Assembly: GCA_949317995.1 (NCBI GenBank) | Contig: OX439046.1 | Location: 75,950,786 to 76,014,785, forward strand | DNA: 64,000 bases | Source: Acholoe squamosa | Taxonomy: Eukaryota > Annelida > Polychaeta > Phyllodocida > Polynoidae | Direction of reading: 5' to 3' | Shown here: in pieces, positions 58,395 through 64,000 of the stretch | Position numbering within the stretch: the stretch's first letter is position 1 | Layout: each line of letters opens with the position of its first letter | Notes under the pieces: generated by a model | What the model was told of the DNA's origin: nothing | What the model saw: the letters and a program-made list of their open reading frames with translations, nothing else | Database searches by the model: none | Made by a program: the position numbers and the translations under genes

Positions 58395-58741
58395 AATAGT
58401 AGAATTTGACGAAACTTACCTGTAAGTTGATGTAAAATTAGGATTTTACCGAGGGCACACTTCGTGGTGCCGGGGTGATTATACGAGAAGGAGGCCGGGC
58501 CGCGCATGCGCAGTCAGATCTTCAGAGCCAGTTGGAGAGGTTAAACCACTTAACTAATAACACAGTTAAATAGTGAACTGATAACTCAGTTCATAAGACT
58601 TAAAGAATTTTGACTGAAAATTGTGATTATACCGGGCCGTGGCGGGAGGGCGTATAATCACCCCGGCACCACGAAGTGTGCCCTCGGTAAAATCCTAATT
58701 TTACATCAACTTACAGGTAAGTTTCGTCAAATTCTACTATT
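58395..58741. mobile_element. 347-bp perfect palindrome, DIRS-derived
   Basis: Inverted arms 58395-58485 and 58651-58741 match over 91 bp without a mismatch by eye. The inner half of each arm (TTTTACCGAGGGCACACTTC ... GGTGATTATACGAGAAG) is a variant of the terminal repeat of the neighbouring DIRS element. After the left arm come GAGGCCGGGCCGCGCATGCG and CAGTCAG, the same as the 5' end of that DIRS. It is therefore a short non-autonomous relative in the opposite orientation. The outer ~50 bp of the arms has no counterpart in the DIRS. Confidence 0.85.
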
Positions 58742-58789
58742 TTACCTCGGACAACACTTCTAGTGGTGTCGAGGTTATTCTACGAGAAG
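58740..58789. repeat. DIRS left terminal inverted repeat
   Basis: 50 bp starting TTTTACCTCGGACAACACTT and ending TATTCTACGAGAAG. Exact inverse of 62707-62756. Overlaps the adjoining palindrome by 2 bp. Confidence 0.95.
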
Positions 58790-58925
58790 TTCAGAGCGTG
58801 AGTGAAACCTCTCCAACTAAAAAACCATATATCATAACCAAATCACCAAACACATATATACAAGTCAACAGTCAGGAATCTATTTATTATTCCAACTCGC
58901 TTGACTTAATCCATTATATACCCAA

Positions 58926-60072
58926 CTAGACATTATACAATAACCTATCTGCCACATCTGTGGGGTCCACCTCAATAGGTTTGTCATAGAATGAGGCAAA
59001 TGAGTTGGCACTCCGCCAACCTGCTTGTCTCATGATAGCATTAATGTCTGCTCCTAGGGCTTTTGCTTTGCTTGTGGAAGCTCCTCTCGTTGAGTGGAGT
59101 CGCCATCTAGTAATGTCTACTCCTGCCAAGTCCATTATTTCAAGGGCCCAATGGGCCAACGTGGATCTAGCAATTCCCTCATGGGGGAAAATTGAACTAA
59201 TTAACAGTTGATCCTCATAGTCAGGTCTCAACTCACAAGTCCTTTCTAGTGTTTTGACAACGCAGTGTTTTGACAACGCAGATTCTCGTATCCGCGGGAA
59301 ACCTCTTTAGCTGAACAGTGCTAAGCCGGTCACCTTGTTTGTTGGATTTTAACAACTTACTTAACTGGAACACCACTCTATCTTTTTCAAATGATAGACC
59401 AGTGACTTCTAACGCAACAATAGTTTGACCCCGTTGTGAGGTAGTCAACAATAACAGTATAGCTAGTTTCAACGACAACCCTCGTAACGTCATATGTACA
59501 TTGCTTTTCCACTCTTTAAGAAATGTCAAGACTACCCCTACATCCCAGAATGTTGGATATTTAGGTCCTGGCGGTTTTCTCTCATAAGCACCCTTGGTGA
59601 GCCAACATACATCTCTATGTTGGCCTACCGTGATGCCCCCTGACAGGGGAAGAACTGCGGACAGTGCACTTCTAGCCACAGACAGTGCGCTGTGCCCCAG
59701 CCCTTCCTTCTGCAGTCTACGTAGGAAGGCACAAACTTCCGGCAACGAGGGTTTTAGAATGTGAATGTTCTTTTCCAAACAGAAATCCGCCCACTTACGT
59801 ATGTACGTGGAGTATGTCTTTTCGGTAGTGTGCCGAAATGCGTCTAAAATTAACCCGATAGTGCCTTTAGTATAGCCTTCTTTTCTGAGCCTTTTACTCA
59901 ACAAATCAGAAAAGCCGCCAAGCCTAAGGTCCCTATTTCGGCAGTCCTTCTTGGCTTTCCGTGCGGACGGAGATTTCCTTTTCGGCTTCTGAATTCTAAT
60001 TTCCTGGTTGCTATCCGGATTAACCGACCCCACCAGGTTTGGCCTTTCCATTTGGGGGCCACTACCACACAC
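58926..60072 (-). pseudogene. DIRS tyrosine recombinase, broken by a 16-bp duplication
   Basis: The upstream frame is 60072-59233 (279 codons, start overlapping the end of ORF2) and the downstream frame is 59276-58926 (about 116 codons). The upstream part has the SAM-like DNA-binding region and the first catalytic Arg region (LLLTTSQRGQTIVALE). The downstream part has His-x-x-Arg (RLHSTRGAST), a Trp in QAGWRS and the nucleophile Tyr in SFYDKP. The break is a direct duplication of GTGTTTTGACAACGCA at 59249-59264 and 59265-59280. Sixteen extra bases shift the frame. Otherwise the gene is complete. Confidence 0.9.
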
Positions 60073-61787
60073 CGGGCTTGATCCATCTCTATCTTCTGGA
60101 CCACTCTTCCCGTCAGACTGAAAGGAGGAAAGAAAAACAAGAAACCTTTAGACCAGTCCAAGGTGAACGCATCTACCTCATAACTCTCAGGTTCTGGGTC
60201 TAGTGACACATAACAAGGCAATTTTGCATTGATTCTAGATGCAAACATGTCAACCTCAGGTACTCCAAACTCTCTACAGATTCTCTTGAAGATACTTGGA
60301 CTCAGTTCCCACTCTGTGTCATCGGAAAACTTTCTAGATTTATAATCCGCTAGTACATTTAGTACCCCCGGGATATGTGCAATGGACAACCAGTTTTTCT
60401 TTTGTTCACACCAATCCCAAATCAGCCTTGCTTCATCATTGCATTGTTCTGACCTAACCCCACCATGGTTCTTCACATAGGCCAATGCTGTTGTATTGTC
60501 AGTGTATACCTTCACATGGCAAACCTCCTCTTTCACCAGGCTTTGGAGGCCATGTCTGATGGCCATCAATTCCTTGACATTGATGTGGAAGTTCTCCTCC
60601 ACACCAAGCCATCTGCCACCCGCAGTGACTTCCCCTCTATGAGCTCCCCAACCATCATCCGAAGCATCTGTAAAGATCTCCAACCCTGGTGAACCCATAG
60701 AAATTTCCTTACTAGCCTCAAAATCGAAATGCTCTAGCCACCACCAAATGTCTTGTTTTCCCTTGAGCTTCAGCCTCATTTTGCCATCAAAATCTCCCCT
60801 TGTCCTTTCTAGGGCCAGGTTTTTCTCTCTTTCTAGTCCTTTGATATGCCCCAGGGCATATTGGGATGACGGTGCGTAAGCAGTCATTAAACCTAACAAA
60901 CCTGCCACCTCCCTGATGGTTGGCCTATCCCTATTCAGTAAGTCACTTGCTGCTAACCTGAGTTTCTCTACTTTCTCTACAGTAGGGGTGATGATCATTT
61001 CCTCCGAGTTTAAGTTAAACCCCAGAAAAATCAACTTAGTATCTGGTATCATGACCGACTTGTCTTGATGCACAACAAACCCTAGGTAATCTAGCCATCT
61101 TGCTAATTCCCAAGCTGTAGCCGTACATTCCTCCTCAGTGTCTGCCATCACAAAAGAGTCATCAATGTATGGAAAACATTGTGCCCCCTTTCCCCCTAGC
61201 TTGGCATATATTGGCTTGAGAATTTTCGTAAAAATTCTCGGCGCACAAGATAAGCCATTGGGCATGCACACAAACTCATAGAGTTGTCCATTCCACCTAA
61301 ACCGTAGATACTTCCTATGATCCCCAGATATAGGTACCGAATAATATGCATCTTTGAGATCAATTGAAGCCATAAAGCATCCCGGTCTCATCATATCCAG
61401 AACAGTTTGTAGGGTAGCCATTTTGAAATGTTCGTACTGAACATGTTTGTTGAATTTTGTCAGGTCCAAAATTAGTCTATGTTGACCATTTGGTTTAGGC
61501 CTCAAGAAGACATTTGACACAAACTGCCCTGGGACTGGATCAACCTTCACTACAACGCCTTTAGCCTCCAACTTCTCTATCTCTGTTACCATGATTCCCT
61601 GTTCTTCAGGTGTCATCCTGAACTGGAAAGGCTCTCTTTCCTGTAGAGGATAAGACACTAGTGGTATGTGCACTCCACTTACCATGCCTAAAACCCAGGG
61701 ATCTCTGGTAACAGCAAACCACCTATTAACAAACCTGCCAATAGAACCAGCAACAAAATTCTCAGCCGTATTACAAAGGAGACTCAC
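59898..61787 (-). CDS. DIRS reverse transcriptase-RNase H (ORF2)
   Basis: 629 residues. RT around residues 60-290 with FKMATLQTVLDMM, SIDLKDAYYSVP, MPNGLSCAPRIFTKIL and the catalytic box FPYIDDSFV. RNase H around residues 360-480 with EIFTDASDDGWGA, NVKELMAI, VYTDNTTAL and NVLADYKSRK. It then has the DIRS-typical C-terminal region EVDMFASRINAKLPCYVSLD ... FFFPPFSL ... VVVAPKWKGQTWW, which in this group is compared with phage N6-adenine methyltransferases. Its start overlaps the ORF1 end by 17 nt. Confidence 0.94.
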   Translation of the reverse strand: MSLLCNTAENFVAGSIGRFVNRWFAVTRDPWVLGMVSGVHIPLVSYPLQEREPFQFRMTPEEQGIMVTEIEKLEAKGVVVKVDPVPGQFVSNVFLRPKPNGQHRLILDLTKFNKHVQYEHFKMATLQTVLDMMRPGCFMASIDLKDAYYSVPISGDHRKYLRFRWNGQLYEFVCMPNGLSCAPRIFTKILKPIYAKLGGKGAQCFPYIDDSFVMADTEEECTATAWELARWLDYLGFVVHQDKSVMIPDTKLIFLGFNLNSEEMIITPTVEKVEKLRLAASDLLNRDRPTIREVAGLLGLMTAYAPSSQYALGHIKGLEREKNLALERTRGDFDGKMRLKLKGKQDIWWWLEHFDFEASKEISMGSPGLEIFTDASDDGWGAHRGEVTAGGRWLGVEENFHINVKELMAIRHGLQSLVKEEVCHVKVYTDNTTALAYVKNHGGVRSEQCNDEARLIWDWCEQKKNWLSIAHIPGVLNVLADYKSRKFSDDTEWELSPSIFKRICREFGVPEVDMFASRINAKLPCYVSLDPEPESYEVDAFTLDWSKGFLFFFPPFSLTGRVVQKIEMDQARCVVVAPKWKGQTWWGRLIRIATRKLEFRSRKGNLRPHGKPRRTAEIGTLGLAAFLIC

Positions 61788-62691
61788 CTGGCTGTTTAGC
61801 GTGCCCCCTGTTTCTGAAAACCCTGCTTAGCCTGCGCTCTTGGAGCCCTGGGTCGTCCTCCCTGGTTTTGTTGCTGTGCAGGCTGATGAACGGTTGGTTC
61901 ATGGCCTGGTTCCCATAGATCGCCGTTAGAGGTGACTGGAACACCGGCGGTCCGTGGTTCGAATAGGACTGTCCTCCTCTCCTTGCCTTGCCACCACCAG
62001 CCCCACGCTGGCCTCTCTTGTGCACAGGTGCTGCCTTATGGGTGATCGCCTTAGCCAGAGCCGCTGCTTTAGCCTTAGAGGCAGACATCCCATCTGCTGT
62101 TTTCTTAGCTGCATCATGCTTCTTTTTAGTTTCCGTCACATCACCGCCAAACAAGAACATTCCCGTGTTGGCCTCCCTTGCAGCTCTAGCTAACAGTTTC
62201 TGGTAGTCCTTCTGGATCGCCGGTTTGACGATCTCTCTCCTTCTGTTCGACAGGCTGGTCATAGTCGCTGCCAGTAGAGCGTAACCATTCCTTATGTTAG
62301 TGGAGAGTTTATCCAGTTCTGGATCCGCCTTACCCTTGTCGAAGCTGAGTGTTGCCAGTGGTGCAAAAGCAACCATAGCCGTTAAAATGAACCCCTGAAG
62401 TTTTTTGACGTTCTTCTCCAAGATCACAATGTCTTGCCTGTCTTGAATGACTTCCTTAATTTCATCTTCTAGTTCCGGGACAATCATCTTGTCGACATTA
62501 ACCGGCTGTGGATAGTCCGTAAATAGCTTATCCCACTGCTCCTTCGGCATTCTGTCGGTGAAAGCACCATCAACCAGGTCGGCCACTCGCTTGTCGAGCT
62601 TGAATTCCCTCTTCTTGGCCGCCTGCCCTTCTCTCTGGGTTCTAACTATGTGACAAACGCCGTCAGCGAAAACGACAAACTGACTGCGCAT
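61771..62691 (-). CDS. DIRS ORF1, gag-like
   Basis: 306 residues from the ATG at 62691. The frame is open to 62733, but that ATG lies inside the terminal repeat. It has an N-terminal globular region with DKRVADLVDGAFTDRM-type helices, a middle helical part, an Ala/Lys-rich stretch (SKAKAAALAKAITHKAAP) and a basic Gly/Arg patch (KRGQRGAGGGKARRGG) likely to bind RNA. No zinc knuckle is seen. Confidence 0.85.
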   Translation of the reverse strand: MRSQFVVFADGVCHIVRTQREGQAAKKREFKLDKRVADLVDGAFTDRMPKEQWDKLFTDYPQPVNVDKMIVPELEDEIKEVIQDRQDIVILEKNVKKLQGFILTAMVAFAPLATLSFDKGKADPELDKLSTNIRNGYALLAATMTSLSNRRREIVKPAIQKDYQKLLARAAREANTGMFLFGGDVTETKKKHDAAKKTADGMSASKAKAAALAKAITHKAAPVHKRGQRGAGGGKARRGGQSYSNHGPPVFQSPLTAIYGNQAMNQPFISLHSNKTREDDPGLQERRLSRVFRNRGHAKQPGESPL

Positions 62692-62706
62692 GCGCGGCCC
62701 GGCCTC

Positions 62707-62756
62707 CTTCTCGTAGAATAACCTCGACACCACTAGAAGTGTTGTCCGAGGTAAAA
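62707..62756. repeat. DIRS right terminal inverted repeat
   Basis: Exact inverse of 58740-58789. It precedes ORF1 and would contain the promoter end of the element. Confidence 0.95.
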
Positions 62757-63594
62757 CTTGTCTTAAAGAATAGCTCCTATTTATTTCTATAGTAAAAACG
62801 TGACAAAGGGGTGGGGGTGCCTAAAAATGCATAGATCTAACATAATTTATGGATCCACCCTCAAACTTTTTATTTGTTACACTATATATAAAAATGGGTT
62901 ACTAGATCGCTGGTTACAAACTCAGAATTTTTGACTGCTTCAAGCCTGAGTGCCCTTGGGGTACCAGATGAAGCAAAATATTGAGGCTGTGAAGCAGTGA
63001 GGAAAGTGCCAGTTAACTCGATCTATCATGTGTACATATCAACAAAAATATTTTGAGAACTATGTAATATTTTCCCTACTTGATTCTTTCTAATATTTTG
63101 ATAATTAAGATTTCTTTGATTTATACTCCTGTTCAACATTTTATAGCCTCAAAATTCATTTGTCAAGCTGCAAAGGTCGCCATCTTGGTTATCGATACAA
63201 AGATATCGGCGTTTCTCCTGGCCATATTTCAAAGGGGATTTGCTGTACAATTACAGATCTGAATCCTACTCTCCGAGACCTTTTAATTTGATAGGTCATA
63301 TGTTAAGATCTGATCAGTACTTCCAGAGATAATCACAAAACTTAAATCAGCTGGGAGAGTGTAAAATTGTTTTCCTGTTGCTATGTTACGCAACCTTGCA
63401 TAGTAACGCGGCGCTTTGCGCTAAAGTACGCGTTTCCAATGCAGTGGGGAGAAACAGTCAAAAATCCACAATGTAGGCCTATATCAAACAATCTAATAAC
63501 CACATCATAGCTGCTGCTGCCACCTTCTAGTGCCGAAGGCACTAGTTTTGTTTTTAAAAATTGGGGTATTTTTACCACCAGATGTAGATGGCAT
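62757..63594. other. Intergenic spacer, no gene seen
   Basis: Unique AT-rich sequence, no exon or RNA gene recognised. Confidence 0.5.
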
Positions 63595-63807
63595 CCCAAA
63601 GGTTGTTTGTCTCGACCCTCCTCATAGATTCGGTCATTCATCTCATAGATTCGGTCATTCATAGATTCGGTCACTGCTGTGTCGGGCAAGCAGCATATAA
63701 ATACCTGTCCAAAAAGAAAAGAAAGGACTTAATGTCCGAGAAACCTTGAATGTCTGAGTTCCTCGATGGCCCCCGGACGTAAAACTAAACAAACAAACAA
63801 ACAAAAT
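63595..63807 (-). mobile_element. SINE-like interspersed repeat, copy 3 (inverted)
   Basis: Reverse-orientation match to 1828-2020 and 29508-29700. It has CATAGATTCGGTCATTCAT in three tandem pieces, AAGCAGCATATAAATACCTG and TAATGTCCGAGAAACCTTGA, and ends in AAACAAACAAACAAAC. The tandem CTATGA motif varies in number between copies. Confidence 0.8.
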
Positions 63808-64000
63808 AAGGGAGAGTCTCAGAACAGTGGAAAAGGGGGTGTTTGTAAAGAACAAACAAAAATCCACGTTTTCGTGGAAAAGGGGTGTTGTTTTTTTCCC
63901 TGAATATCTAGAAAAAAAACCGGTGTTTTTAAAATTGGTGAATGCAGGAGATGTCCCCTTGGCTAGAGTGCAGAATCTGGGTCCCTACCTCAGAGATGTC
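63808..64000. other. Window edge, nothing recognised
   Basis: A-rich and T-rich short repeats, including an imperfect AAAAGGGGGTGTTTGTAAAG/GGAAAAGGGGTGTTG pair. Confidence 0.4.

Larger units (their letters stand above)
58740..62756 (-). mobile_element. DIRS-type retrotransposon with inverted termini
   Basis: A 4017-bp element read on the minus strand with 50-bp terminal inverted repeats at 58740-58789 and 62707-62756, no mismatch seen. ORF1 (62691-61771), ORF2 RT/RNase H (61787-59898) and a tyrosine recombinase split into two frames (60072-59233 and 59276-58926) overlap one another, as is usual in DIRS elements. No DDE integrase and no protease. Perfect termini suggest a young copy, but the recombinase frame is broken. 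Confidence 0.93.

Overview
This is invertebrate nuclear genomic DNA. One large spliced gene on the minus strand occupies about 9.35-47.0 kb. The rest is intergenic sequence full of minisatellites, short inverted-repeat transposons and two tyrosine-recombinase retrotransposons. There is no bacterial-style gene packing, and I found no tRNA, rRNA or CRISPR. The host looks like a marine invertebrate. A cephalochordate (amphioxus) is my best guess, because many minisatellites copy exon-intron borders, a feature I recall being described in amphioxus as 'mirage' minisatellites. A mollusc or other lophotrochozoan cannot be excluded, and the species call is inference. Gene: I could assemble a complete 22-exon coding sequence for a RabGAP1 (GAPCenA/TBC1D11) orthologue. 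All introns are GT-AG, exon phases agree throughout, and the total is 3291 nt (1096 residues plus stop). The order is acidic N-terminus, PTB domain, kinesin-like/DUF3694-type region, TBC Rab-GAP domain with both catalytic fingers, and C-terminal coiled coil. Introns: nearly every larger intron carries a minisatellite or MITE, and at least eight of the 22 exons have extra copies of one of their ends in the adjacent intron or 5' region. These affect the 5' UTR/exon 1 and exons 4, 7, 8, 11, 13, 15 and 20. Upstream of the gene (48-64 kb): a nearly intact Ngaro/PAT-type element with split direct repeats (50239-56271), then a 2 kb stretch with a possible 52-residue small-protein gene behind a CCAAT and TATA box, then a DIRS-type element (58740-62756) with perfect 50-bp inverted termini and a recombinase ORF broken by a 16-bp duplication. 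Directly against the DIRS lies a 347-bp perfect palindrome that is a derivative of a related DIRS. Downstream of the gene (1-9.3 kb): no recognisable gene, minisatellites of 31 and 40 bp, a SINE-like insertion, several palindromic MITEs, and an isolated cluster of four perfect TGACGTCA (CRE) sites at 889-939.
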